Assembly: GCF_018143015.1 (NCBI RefSeq)
Contig: NC_054743.1
Span: forward strand, 43,868,922 to 43,932,921
Length of the DNA: 64,000 bases
Direction: 5' to 3'
DNA from: Lytechinus variegatus
Lineage: Eukaryota > Echinodermata > Echinoidea > Temnopleuroida > Toxopneustidae
Part shown: in pieces, positions 22,775 through 34,265 of the stretch
Position numbering within the stretch: the stretch's first letter is position 1
Layout of the letters: each line of letters begins with the position of its first letter
Made by a program: the position numbers and the translations under genes
Notes under the pieces: model-generated
The model's input: only the letters and a program-made list of their open reading frames with translations
Databases searched by the model: none
What the model was told of the DNA's origin: nothing

Positions 22775-24330
22775 TACTGATATAATAATTTCGGATGCTT
22801 ACAAGCCTTTATTTGGAGTAAAGGACAAATTAGTTTCAAGTCGTAGCCAATCATGATACTGCTATGACGTCATTGTGACTAGATATTAAATTCGCTTTTA
22901 TTTTAATAAGGATAGCAGAGTCGCATATTTGAACATTATTAGGTATTCGTTCGATGATTTGTAAAATTACACAGTAAGATATTTCATGTCTCAATAATTA
23001 CATCAAATTATACTACGTTTTATTCCAAAATCGGGTCGCAGACCAATCGTAAGGTGTGCGGTTGCTTTTGTGCATACTGTCCCATTAACATGAATAGTTG
23101 ATATTGGTAAATGAATTTCCGTTGTTGCTGTGGTGTTTTGTTCTGGATTATTCAAATATGGCCCTAATTTCGGTATGAAAGATAATATTCTTGATATATT
23201 AATGAAATGTACCTGATGATAAGATCTTACATCATTTATCATAAAGTCATTAAGGTCTCACTTCTTTGCATTACCCATAAAGACTGTAATTTACATGATA
23301 TACAACAGTACAACTTTATGTGCAATGAAAGATGTCTAGATTGGACAATATATATGACAGGGGAAGGTACTCTGCTAAACATGTAAATGAAGTTCCGACA
23401 TTTTTTTATCACTTTTATGTCAATGTTTTGGTGTGAACACTTTCATCGTTGGACAATTTTAAACGACATTCATAATACGAGCCATTAATTTGAATTGAAA
23501 AGAAATATCAAATTGCGTCTGAGAGTGATTAAAATCAAATTGTTTAAATCAAAACAAGAGTGCATGCAATATGTGGGTGTTTGTTGAATTAGACATTTAC
23601 AGCACAAGCAAAAGAGATAAAGACGGTAATCTGAGCATTGTAATTCAAAAGAAATAGACAATTCTCCATAAAAATAGAAAAGAGGCCTGCCTCTTTGAAT
23701 CAATGTTTTGAATTTAAAGATAATCATTGAAATACCCTCTTATTCTTTTCCATAAATTTCACACTATGTCAAGGGATTTTAGGGAACTTTACAAAAACTC
23801 CAGTACTTGCTTTTGGTTATTTTTTAATTTGTTCAACATGTGTAATAAGTGTTTTTCCTCTTTTAACCATTTCAGTAAGATGCTATAATGCATATTTATA
23901 AATGCCATGTAATGTATTATAACTAAAGTATTGTCAGGAACTCCTAATTTATCAGATCTATGTTTAATTGATCGGATCTTATTGCATTCATCAATAAACC
24001 TAATAAATCTAAAAGTAAAGATTTGAATTGTGTCGTAAATGATATACCATGTTGAGTTTATCCTAATGATGTAAATTGATCTCGTGGAAATGTTGTTGGA
24101 AATATGAGAGAACACAAGTGTAACATCAAGTACCTCTTCATAACGTGAAAATGAGATGTGAATACAATTAGGCCATCAACAGATCTGTGGCATTCCACTG
24201 CTCCAGCCATGCGACTATTTGAATTGAATTTATTCAAAGTATTGTAATTTTAATGGATTTCGCTTAAAATAAACTTCAGTAATGACACTGCATGTGAACA
24301 TTCGTATACAGGTTAAACGATTGTCAATGT
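22775..24330. other. Intergenic, no gene recognised
   Basis: AT-rich; open frames are short and low-complexity. No transposon ends were identified. Confidence 0.45.
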
Positions 24331-24331
24331 A

Positions 24332-24560
24332 TACAGTTGAGGTCAGAAGTTTACATACACCCAGGAAATTCAAATAAAAGTAGACACTTGCCAAACATAA
24401 AAATTACTGTATCTTATAAAATACTTGTGCTATCGTGACGAATTTGATATCAAACAAATGAATATGTCATGCCCCTTCATCACATTGTTTTGTCATCAGG
24501 AGCTGAAAATGATTTAGGTGTCATTTCCCCCAAACTTGACAAAAACATTATATATTTGTG
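24332..24560 (+). mobile_element. Solo end of a Tc1-like element
   Basis: TA followed by CAGTTGAGGTCAGAAGTTTA and CATACACC is very like the Tc1-family terminal repeats of the type known from fish. Only the left end is present, with no transposase frame and no matching right end. The inner boundary is uncertain. A (CT)n run lies just beyond it at about 24675-24695. Confidence 0.6.
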
Positions 24561-25029
24561 CTATACTTCTCAATACAAACATATTAAATCAAATTTCACT
24601 GAATTCCATGGGTATATAATCACAAATGATTTAGTAAATGCCGAAAAAATAAAAAAAAAATAAAAGGAGCGTAGCTCTCTCTCTCTCTCTCTCTCGACTC
24701 CAATTCGTCTTACCCTCACATCGTTTTATATCATCATGACTAAACTCTCTTGGCTTTCTTAAGATTTGGTCTAATAATGACTATTTGGTTAATAATCACC
24801 ATAATAATAGTGTAATCATGGCCCTGTCCAATTGGAAGGTTTTATGCTATTTACTGTTTTCAAGAATACAGCTAAGATGTACGCCTAATGTTAAAACTTC
24901 GGTCTTTTATTAGGACATCCCTTTAAAAAAAACACGTCAAAAATCAGCTTGTAGCGGCCAATCGGGGAAAATGTGGGTGAAGATATCCCCCCCATCCACT
25001 GGCAGAAGGCTGGATCCGCCCTTCGCTGT

Positions 25030-25140
25030 GAACAGTCACACTTTGTCCACAGTGTTAACATATCTTTACACTGTTGAATTTGAGCGTTTTAACAGTGTGA
25101 ACAAATTGTGATCACACTCACACTGTGTGACACTGTGTTC
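25030..25140. repeat. Short hairpin rich in CACTGT/ACAGTG motifs
   Basis: GTCCACAGTGTTAACA, TTTACACTGTTGAA, TTTAACAGTGTGAACA and CACACTGTGTGACACTGTG alternate in both orientations over about 100 bases. Probably a small MITE relic. Confidence 0.5.
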
Positions 25141-25370
25141 TTTCCAGCAAGGAAGGAAGGAAGGGTGTTAGTGCTGTGTATGTTTACACCATAGGCAGCA
25201 CCGCTTGATATTAGGTTGGTATTCTAAAATATAGAAATTATACCCCAAACACCTTCACTTTGAAGCGAAAACCTTTTTTTTTCTTGCTTGTAATTTTTTA
25301 CACAAAATTACCTTGATTGGGAGTGAAACCTGTTTATTTGCTTGTCATTTTTTTCTTCCAAATCAGCACC

Positions 25371-27450
25371 CCTGTTGCACCCACAAATGTAATAACGCCC
25401 ACAAATGTAATAACACTTTACCCACAAATGTAATAACGCCCACAAATGTAATAACACTTTACCCACAAATGTAATAATTTTTGATCGCCCACAAATGTAA
25501 TAATGACTTTACCCACAAATGTAATAAATTTGAAGGGATTTTTGGCGAATCCGTTCTAAACTAAAATCCTATAGTAATGCGTTCATATAGCACAAAAGTG
25601 CAAAGTCTTTTTTTCAGACCGGGTTAATAAAACATCAAAGTACAAGTCCAAAGTCTTTCTTCCAGACCCGGTTGTTTAAAAAAATATAATAAAAGTCCAA
25701 AGTCTTTTTTTCCAGACCCGGTTGTTTAAAAAATTGTGATATAAGTCCAAAGTCTTTTTTCCAGACCCGGTTGTTTCAAGAATTTTAATAAGTCCAAAGT
25801 CTTTTTCCTGACCCAGTTATTTCAAAAATAATGATATTCCTGTGGAAAAAATGGGAATCGAGCTTAGTCTTTCTCCAGACCCAGTTAATTAAAACTGGTG
25901 GAATTAATGTCTTTGTTGTTGTTTCAACTTATACGGTGTATATTGTGAATATATGCACTAAGAGTAAATTGAGAATCAAGCGTAGTCTTTTCTCCAGACC
26001 CGGTTACCTGTTATTTAAACATTATGAATAACAGTTTAAAAACAGTATAAAGACCCCATAATCTTATTAATGCTGGATATAGCGTAGTCTTTCAGCCCGA
26101 CCATTTTTTTCTTAAAAAAACGCTAATAGTAAGAATTAAAAAAATCAAAGTCTAAGACCAAACAAACCTTCAACTTAAGAACCTGTTTTAAAAGAGGTTT
26201 AGAGTGTTGTCTTTATTCCAGACCTAAAACAGTTACGAAAAAAAAATATTCTAACATAAGACCTTATATTCTTATTCTCGTGGAATAACACAAGTTTTAA
26301 AACGTACTCTTTCCTCCAGACCCGGCTATTGAAAAAAGTAACTGAAAAACTTCAAATCTAAGACCAAATTTCCAAAGTTTCACCCAGTAAAAATATGTCT
26401 TTTTTAAATAATACTACTACCCCTACAAAACATTGTAATAACGCGTGGGTAAAGCAGACATCCTTTCTCCAGACTTGGTTACCATTTCAAAAATGAAATA
26501 GTTTTTACAAATATTCTAAAACGAATACCCAATAATCTAATTACTGTGGAACAACATGAAGACAGATTGTCAAAGATCGACTTTCCTCCAGACACAATTA
26601 TTTCAGGAATAAAAAATCAATAAAACTCAACCCCAACAACGAATCTAAGAACCAACAATCCTCCAAATTAAGACCATGCATGTAGAAAAGCACATGTTTA
26701 GAGCGTTGTCTTTATTCCAGACCCGGTGATTTAAAAATGATTTAAACAATCCTAAAAACAAAAGACTCATATTCTTATTCTTGTGGAATAACACGAATAT
26801 TATGCTTAGTCTTTCGTCTGGACCCGGTTATTTAAAAGATAAAGAAATATTGAAAAAAAAATGACAGCTGAGACCAATCTTCAAAATTAAACCCACTTAA
26901 AATGCTTGGGCTTAGAGTGTTGTCTTTACCCCTCACCGACGTATATTATAACTTTTGAAACGACCGGGTCTGAAAAAAAGACTTTGGACTTGCATTATAA
27001 TTTTTGAATTAACCGGGTCTGGAAAAAAGACTTTGGACGTATATTATAATTTTGAAACAACCGGGTCTGGAAAAAGACTTGGACTTGTACTGTAATATTT
27101 CATTAACCGGGTCTGGAAAAAAGACTTTGAACTTTTGTGCTATATGAACGCATTACTATAGGATATTAGTTTAGAACGAATTCGCCAAAAAATCACTTCA
27201 AATTTATTACATTTGTAGGTAAAGTCATTATTACATTTGTGGGTAAAGTGCATTATTACATTTGTGGGTAAAGTGTTATTACATTTGTGGGCGTTATTAC
27301 ATTTGTGGGTAAAGTGTTATTACATTTGTGGGCGATCAAAAATTATTACATTTGTGGGTAAAGTGTTATTACATTTGTGGGTAAAGTGTTATTACATTTG
27401 TGGGCGTTATTACATTTGTGGGCGATTATTACATTTGTGGGTGTAACAAC
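25371..27450. mobile_element. Fold-back element built of two nested classes of subterminal repeats
   Basis: The outer ends are inverted (GTTGCACCCACAAATGTAAT and the near-complement at 27430-27450). The left arm has seven CCCACAAATGTAATAA units; the right arm has eleven in the opposite orientation, spaced 18-26 bases. Inside them, both arms share a unique segment (around GCGTTCATATAGCACAAAAG) and then many units of AAGTC-CAAAGTCTTTTTTCCAGA followed by CCCGGTT, about 55-60 bases apart near the ends and wider inward. These also reverse orientation between about 26830 and 26950. No protein is encoded. Class is unknown and the flanking duplication is unclear. Confidence 0.8.
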
Positions 27451-27479
27451 CCTCTCTTCAAAAATCATTCCCCGATCCT

Positions 27480-27605
27480 TGGTGTAAGACCAAGTGGATA
27501 TTGATTAGACGAAATGGGTATAGCCTACAGTAAATTAAACAACATGGTAACATGACAAAATGCTTAGCGGATGAATTGGTTATGGATAGACTAAGGTTAT
27601 AAACA
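27480..27605 (+). repeat. Degenerate TTAGACGAAATGG array, single orientation
   Basis: GATTAGACGAAATGGGTATA and weaker variants, as at 10033-10215. Confidence 0.55.
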
Positions 27606-27733
27606 TTCGATATAAAGACCAAACAAAAGCAGACAAGGCGCTTGTAGGCCGAATTGTGGCTTACAAATTCCCATATCCTTGGCCGCTATAAAAGGGCTGA
27701 ATGTCGGCATGAAGTAGTCGAAATAAAAGTTAT

Positions 27734-29262
27734 CAGTGGCGGATCCAGAGGGGGGCGCCCCGGGCGCGCGCGCCCCCCCCCCCCCCCCCCTATTTTCGCC
27801 GGATTTTTTTTTTTTTTTGATGGTTATATTTACTGGATTGGTACAATGTAGTCAATTTCAAGGGCTAGATCTAGTCAAAACTATCATGACTATATTTTAA
27901 CTTACGCTCATGGCCTTTGTGTTCGCACAAATGCACCTCTGTCATACTGTATTGCAATATGTAAATTCCGGAATTCCAGGGCGCGCAAGTCGATTGGTTG
28001 GAAAGATGCACCACTTGTAATCGGGAGTTGCAGTGCAGTGACCAGTGTGAAGATGTTGGATTGGATATCATTTTTTCCCGAAATTTTGTGTTTTTTGTAA
28101 CATGCGTTTGTCCGTCTTTATGGCAAATACATGTAAATTGTAAGTAACAGATCGCGAGAGAAAGTGTCAACGATGCGAATGATAATGTCTATCCCCGAGA
28201 TTATTCTTCACTCAAAGATGAAGCCCTATATCGGGCGCCACGTGCGCAGCATTATCATTCTGCCTTGGTCATGTACGTTTTCACTGAAATGTATAGGTCA
28301 GACATATTTGTATTTATGTAAACTAACTTTTACACTTTCTGGTAGATTCAGAGGCATATTATCCAGGGCGCCCCAACTAAGTTTCGCCGAAGCAATCATT
28401 CCAACGAATTATAAAAAAGTAAAATTGTATATTCTCATTCACCAGTCGACCCCACACCGCGTTTGCTGTGTATAGGCAGCTATATGTCAGCGTAAGGAGC
28501 GAAGATTTTATGTGACGGGGGGTGGGGGTTGGGCCGCCGTTGGGGGGAGAATAAAAATACTTTCGTGCTGGGGAAAAACGTCCCGAGGACACATTGTGTA
28601 TTGTTAAAAAGTAGAAATTGTGACATTAACCCCCCCCCCCTTACCCCATTTTTAATGTTTGATATAGGTTAATGAGGTTGTGCAGAATGACTGGATTATT
28701 GAAGATGATTTGAAAATAATACGAGGGAAAAGGTTGATTACCAGAAGATGATGTCGTTTTTTTCTGTAGTTTGTAACAATTTACTGTGCATTTTGGGGAA
28801 AAAAGAACCAAATTTTATGCATGTTGTCATACGACTAAACAATTCTCGTTTGAAACACACAATGTAAATACACAAATAACAATAAACAGAATGGATTATT
28901 CGGAACTTATCGATTACAAGTCTCAGTTTCGTATCATTTAAATTTGACGTTTCAATCACACGATGCAAGCAAGTGAAGAGCCTTTGCCAAATGTATGTTT
29001 TGAATGACCGCTTATACGGTGTGTGACTGGAAACCAGCTCCTAAATGAGTCAGTATGTGTCTTTTATTCATGAAGTTACAGTGATTTAAGTGTGCATTTT
29101 TCTTCTAAAGGTGCTCTCAAAATACGACTTTTGGACATGATTTTTTGAAAAAGTCCTTGCCGTGGGAGGGGGGTATCCCCCTCCCACACCCTCCCCCCGC
29201 TCGGTCGCTTCGCTCCCTCGCCGCTGGCGCCCCCCTATTTCAAAATCCTGGATCCGCCCCTG
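27734..29262 (-). mobile_element. Non-autonomous DNA transposon with 5-bp target duplication, copy 2 (inverted)
   Basis: Flanked by GTTAT at 27729-27733 and 29263-29267. The ends CAGTGGCGGATCCAGAG and, from the other side, CAGGGGCGGATCCAGGAT match copy 1 at 7391-9323 in opposite orientation. The shared outer blocks differ at only a few sites. The central block (about 28457-28680) is shorter and unrelated to copy 1's centre. Confidence 0.85.
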
Positions 29263-29649
29263 GTTATCATAGTGAAAACTGTCGACAGATGGCGGCAGAT
29301 TGCTTGCAAGTAATCTCCTCACTCATTCCTTGGGCAAAGTATTTGTCAAATCTTAAAATAAGTAGTGGGAAAGGTCTATTGATGTTTACGATTACCGATG
29401 TACAGCTCAGCCCTCATGTCGAAACTCCATGTGCATTATAAAATGAAATCCGCATGCGCCAATTCGGGGCGGGGGCTCGGATGGAGGGGGATGATCAGCA
29501 ATGTATAGCTCGGCCTTCATGTCACTCAAAATACCATGTGAAATATGAAATGAAATCGCATATTCATTGATTGGATGAGGTGATGAAGTGTGTGTCGAAG
29601 GGTGATTGAATATGCGTATATTAACGTGTGTGGGTGAGGGTGTGTGTGC

Positions 29650-29720
29650 ATCAAATCGACAACACTCTTTTATCCTGCATTCAAATAAATGAAAATGCTA
29701 TATGCATTCTTATAGGTGTG
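29650..29720 (+). repeat. SINE family 1 tail fragment
   Basis: CACTCTTTTATCCTGCATTC and AATGCTATATGCATTC match the tails of the SINEs at 16158 and 55425, but no tRNA-like head precedes them. Confidence 0.6.
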
Positions 29721-29885
29721 CACTTGTTTTAACAACAGAGTGTGTGAGGGTGTGTGGGGGTGTTAAAATGTTACACTTGCACAATAATAGATTTCCCAGA
29801 ATGACTAATGAAAAATAATGATTAATTTATAATGATAGTCAATATTAATAGGAACATAAATATGAAACTGATGGTGATGATTACT

Positions 29886-29992
29886 GTGATGACGACGACG
29901 ATGATGACGATGATGATGATGATATTAATGATGATGATGATGATTATGATATTAATGATGATGATGATGATGATGGAGATGATGATGATGAA
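29886..29992 (+). repeat. GAT-rich microsatellite
   Basis: A run of GAT/GAC trinucleotides interrupted by ATTAATGAT blocks. Confidence 0.9.
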
Positions 29993-29999
29993 ACATAAG

Positions 30000-30540
30000 G
30001 TGGTGATTTAATAGAATGGTGATTTGATAAGTTGGCGAGAACAATTATGATGATAATAGGCATGATAGGGGACGGTAATCCTGCGTGTGCAGTTCACATC
30101 AAGTTCACTTCTCAGAAATTAGAAAATTTGTGCAAAATTTAATTGCAGACGAAATCCTATAACATCGACAAAAAGAAAATACCAACATATTTGTTTTAAG
30201 TGAGACCAAGCAGTACATTTATGGTTGTATCAAACATCATGAAACACACACGAAACCTCATTTAGTATAGCCCCCTCATGCGATGCAATGCAAAGTGATG
30301 CTGATTTTGACCGTCAGTCCATGGAGCTAAAAATATAGATACATGGTCCGTCAGTGAGTTGACGACAGTGGTAATAACGCTGTTAATAATGATGAGCAAT
30401 AGATAATGTTGATTTTATTGTGAAAAATGATTACAAATAATAATAAGAAGTGACAAATATTATATATTATAATGGTTGTGATAATGTCTTCCCAAATGTA
30501 ATATGTCAAAGCTTACGAAGGTGATCGCAAGATTCCCTTT
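30000..30540. other. Intergenic, no gene recognised
   Basis: AT-rich with no supported exon or repeat boundary. Confidence 0.4.
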
Positions 30541-30544
30541 CAGG

Positions 30545-30725
30545 TGGGTGTTTCATAAAGCTGTTCGTAAGTTAAGAGCGACTTTAAGGACGACTGGTGA
30601 TCCTCTCTTGTGGTAAATAATATTTTAATTGGCAATGCTTTAGCGCGTAAGAAAGGATCACCAGTTGTTCGAAAAGTCGCTCTTAACTTACGAACAGCCT
30701 TATATCATGTTTATGAAACGGCCTT
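30545..30725. mobile_element. Hairpin MITE, GTTTCATAAAGCTGTTCGTA family, copy 2
   Basis: Both arms match the copy at 16661-16816 (GTTTCATAAAGCTGTTCGTA, AGAGCGACTTTAAGGACGAC). The right arm has a short insertion (TATATCATG) before TTTATGAAACG. Confidence 0.85.
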
Positions 30726-32210
30726 CCAGCCACAGAAAAAGATCGTGATGGCGCTCGACTTTGTATAAACCAAAAACTGCTTTACAGTTCCTTATCCAAA
30801 TATTTGCCAATACAACTAGTCATAAATTTGTGATTTTAGTAAGAAAACCGTGGCGTAATGATTAAAAAAAATTGAGGGGAACCAGGCGCGCCGGAACACT
30901 TTCAGTTTTGGGGGGGGGGGGGCAAAATCCCGAAGGGGGCACAATATTTTTGACAGCGTGAGATACCGAAGCGATCGAGGGGGAGAGGGCGTGGGACCCC
31001 CCCCCCGTACGATAAGGACTTTGTGTAAAAATGGAGTTTAAAAGTTGCGTTTCTAAGAGAATTCAAAAATAAATTTCTTGAGAATTAAACATAGAATTCA
31101 CTACGAAAGACTATACTCAGAGTTTATGAGAACCTATAAAATCTACGCGCAAAACGATCGCTTAATTCGGAATGTGGTTTTCGTGTCTGATCAATTAAAT
31201 TACGTAATACGCTTATATTGACTCAAAATACCAGAAATTACATTTTTCATGCAATATCCTTTCAGAAATATTTATTTATGTACATTTACATACACGGACG
31301 ACGCGAGAGAGCACAATTATAAGTTTCAAGGAGTGTATTAAGCAGAAGAAGCGTAACAACAGAAACAAAATATATACATTCTAATGAATGTCTTTTAAAA
31401 TTCAAAATGTCATACTGTTCTGACGTGGCAGACGACGATAAGCGCTTAAATCCCCATTCATTTAAATCATTTCTGACCTCAGCATTGGAGAGAGTCCCTG
31501 ATTATCCATGCATAGGCAAAACGTTTCATATTTTGTAACTGGAGGAAAAAGAAATATGACCTGCTTAATTATTGTCTAACAATTTAAAACTTTTCTGAAA
31601 ATTGAAAACATTACTCGATTTATGTGTTTCCTTTGGCATGTTTTGTATGGCTGGGAAGCACTTTTGGATGACCCCTTCAAAATCTTCTTTTTTCTTTACA
31701 TATTTTCTGGGGAAAATGTGACCATAACTAGGAAATGATGAATATCAAATTCCAGGAAATATTCATTTGTAAATAATCATGAACTAACAAACTACGGCAG
31801 TTCATAATGTACATTATGGAACATTATTTAGAAGAAAACAATTACATTCCAACAGCGGATGTGGTTGACGGTACACCATATGGACTTTTCGAAAAAAAAG
31901 TGGATAGAGGAAGAAGTGAAATTGATAGGAGGAAGTAGACAGTTGATAGTCGAGTAATTTTTTGTTCAAACGAGCGTAGTCCTGATAAAGACAGTAAACC
32001 AGAAAAGGTTGAAGAAGAGGCTTGATTAGTTGATAGAGGTACTCCTGCTCTGCACTCAATTCGCCGACTCAAGCTAGCATCTTCTCATTTATCCAATAAG
32101 CAACTACTCAATCCTCTATAACTCTTTAAACTATTCGGTTTTACAGCTATTTCCAGATTCCATATGTTGCTCGAGTAACTAGCGTTCACGGGCGTTGGTG
32201 ATATCGGGTC

Positions 32211-32345
32211 CGGGGAGCGTTTCATGACTTGTAGGACGTTTTATCCGACAGTTACTATGGTAACAATGCTTCTCAACCAATCAGAATACAGGAAACTTGT
32301 CAGATCTTACAACTTGTCGGACGAAAATATTGATGAAACACCACC
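32211..32345. mobile_element. Short MITE, GTTTCATGA/TTGTCGGAC family, copy 2
   Basis: GGGGAGCGTTTCATGACTTG through AACTTGTCGGACGAAAATAT and TGATGAAACACC closely follows the copy at 4529-4683 but lacks its internal repeat. Confidence 0.7.
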
Positions 32346-32429
32346 CCGGTCTGAGCGTTTCTGGGCGACCGCGCGTTTGTTAGCCGACACAGCCAGCATG
32401 CAAACTTTTTAGTCTGAAATGTATTCATT

Positions 32430-33035
32430 AATAGGCCCCCATTCCACAGAACGGAGACCATTGAAAGACCACTGAAAGACTTAAAATTGGTGAGGTCTTA
32501 CAGCGGTTTTCAAGATCAATGAAATTTGTCATCTCTGTGGAATGGCTCAGAAAGACCCCTCAAAGAACTCTGAAAGAATGATGGATATTTCTTGTCGTAC
32601 TGGTCTTAGACTTGTCCTCTCGAGATCTTTCAATGGTCTTTCAGAGATCTTTTATGCAATAAGTGATCTTTCTGAATTCTTTCCATGGACTTTGCCTGGT
32701 CTTTCAATGGTCTTTAATGATCCGCAAAATCTTCAGAGACTGCCGAAAGATCAATGAAAGACTATGAAGACCTTTGAAAGTTCATCGAAAGACCGCTGAA
32801 AGACTGCTGAAAGACCACTGAAAGACAATTTTCCTGTAAGACCGCTGTAAGAGTGTTTTGAACCGTTTCAAAAAGTTTTGGAGCCCACGAAGACCACTGA
32901 AAGATTGGTCAGGACTCGTGTAAGACCTCAAAGACCATTGTAGGTTCATTTAGAGACCTCTGAAAGATCAACCAAAATTCATGGTCTTTCAAAGGTCTTC
33001 CAGTGGTCTTGTTCTCTGTGGAATGGGGGTTTAAA
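32430..33035. mobile_element. MITE with CCCCCATTCCACAGA ends, filled with GAAAGACC/GGTCTTTC repeats
   Basis: The left end CCCCCATTCCACAGA is matched by TCTGTGGAATGGGGG on the right. TTAA lies close outside both ends, which would fit a TTAA target duplication but is not certain. The interior is almost entirely short GAAAGACCACT-type units in both orientations, giving strong self-complementarity. Confidence 0.7.
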
Positions 33036-33361
33036 AGGTTAAACGTTATCACACTGTAATAAGATGGAAAAGGGGCTTATCAAAGGTATGTTTCACAGAG
33101 GGACATGTTCGTCAAAAGACGCAAGGCTTACTAAGATGTGTAATTGCCCCGTCAGGGGCGAAATTTTTTCATTTTTGACAAAAGAAATGACAATTCTTAG
33201 GCAGAAAAGTGCCTTCATCGTTTACATTTGTCCTTAAATAATATAATTTTTCTACTTTTAGGGGGGCACATTGGGGGGGGCAAAATCTCGTTTTGCCCCC
33301 CAAAATTTTCTTTGGGGGGGCAAGTGCCCCCCCCCCCGCTTCCGGCGCCCTTGAAGGGAAC

Positions 33362-34257
33362 AGGCATGGCATATCGGACAAAATTTGTGTAAAAATGTTG
33401 CGAACGAGAGAAGTTAGTAATCCATTTTTTAACGTTTTTTAATACAAAAATCTAATTTTGTGTTAGACCATGTCATAACATTCAGAAAATAATACCCTCT
33501 GCCCTCCCCCTTTCCTCCTCCCTTTTCTTTCTTATTTATTCATTTATTTTACTCTTTTTTTTGGGGGGGGGGTGGTTACATGGCCCAAAGCCCCCATCTA
33601 TATTCCCGTGAGAGAAAAACAATATCTGAAGGAGCAATAGTGAAAGGCTGCTGTGGGAGACCTGTACTGAACGACATACTTCCTCTTCATGTCGATAAGC
33701 TTGATAGAAAATACAAAACAAAATCAATGTCAAAAATAAGGGCTATATTTTTCGCACATGTGTCATTAGATATGTGACATAATTATTAAAGCATTAACAT
33801 GAAGCTGTATATTTTGTGTCCAATTAAACCAGAAAAGCTCTATTTATTTCATTTAAAGAGAATTTTCTTGATAAATCATTTATTAAAGCATTTGGACTGC
33901 CAAAGAACGATACCGAAAGCATTGAATTAATGCGTTTATATCATTTCGCCTTTCATTTTTTTTATCCGTATGACGATTGAGAAAAGTTGTATTATACTCA
34001 TATTTATGAAAAAAACGAGAAACTTCCCCCGGCAATATCCATGCACGTCCGTAAGACACGAATGGCAATTTTGAGAACGTTCCCTCTTAAATCGTTCGAC
34101 CTGACAAAGTTTCCGAAAATCTAACATGTCTGAATGTCAAGTGGTTGGAATAGGCATAGAGTATTAATTAACGCACTAAATCAAAGGAACTTGGAGTAAT
34201 ATTTTTAGTTGAAGATATAAACGAATGGTGAAAATACAAATTCAATATTTTGGAGGC
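33362..34257. other. Intergenic, no gene recognised
   Basis: AT-rich with poly-G and poly-T runs near 33550. No domain-bearing frame was found. Confidence 0.4.
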
Positions 34258-34265
34258 AACAAAAT

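Larger units (their letters stand above)
30883..33353. mobile_element. hAT-like element (2.5 kb) carrying nested MITEs
   Basis: The ends are CAGGCGCGCCGGAA and, from the right, CAAGGGCGCCGGAAG. The flanking octamers AGGGGAAC (30875-30882) and AAGGGAAC (33354-33361) match at seven of eight bases. Inner poly-G tracts flank both ends, as in the other hAT-type elements here. Much of its length is other insertions (32211-32345 and 32430-33035). No transposase frame is visible. Confidence 0.6.

Noticed and set aside
25379-25530. Regular CCCACAAATGTAATAA repeats with short spacers, superficially CRISPR-like
   Set aside because: The context is animal nuclear DNA, the spacers are repetitive (ACTTTA, CG), the orientation reverses in the second arm, and the array is part of a fold-back element.
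27237-27446. Repetitive 69-codon frame (YICGR repeats)
   Set aside because: It is a translation of the same short repeats and carries no gene signal.
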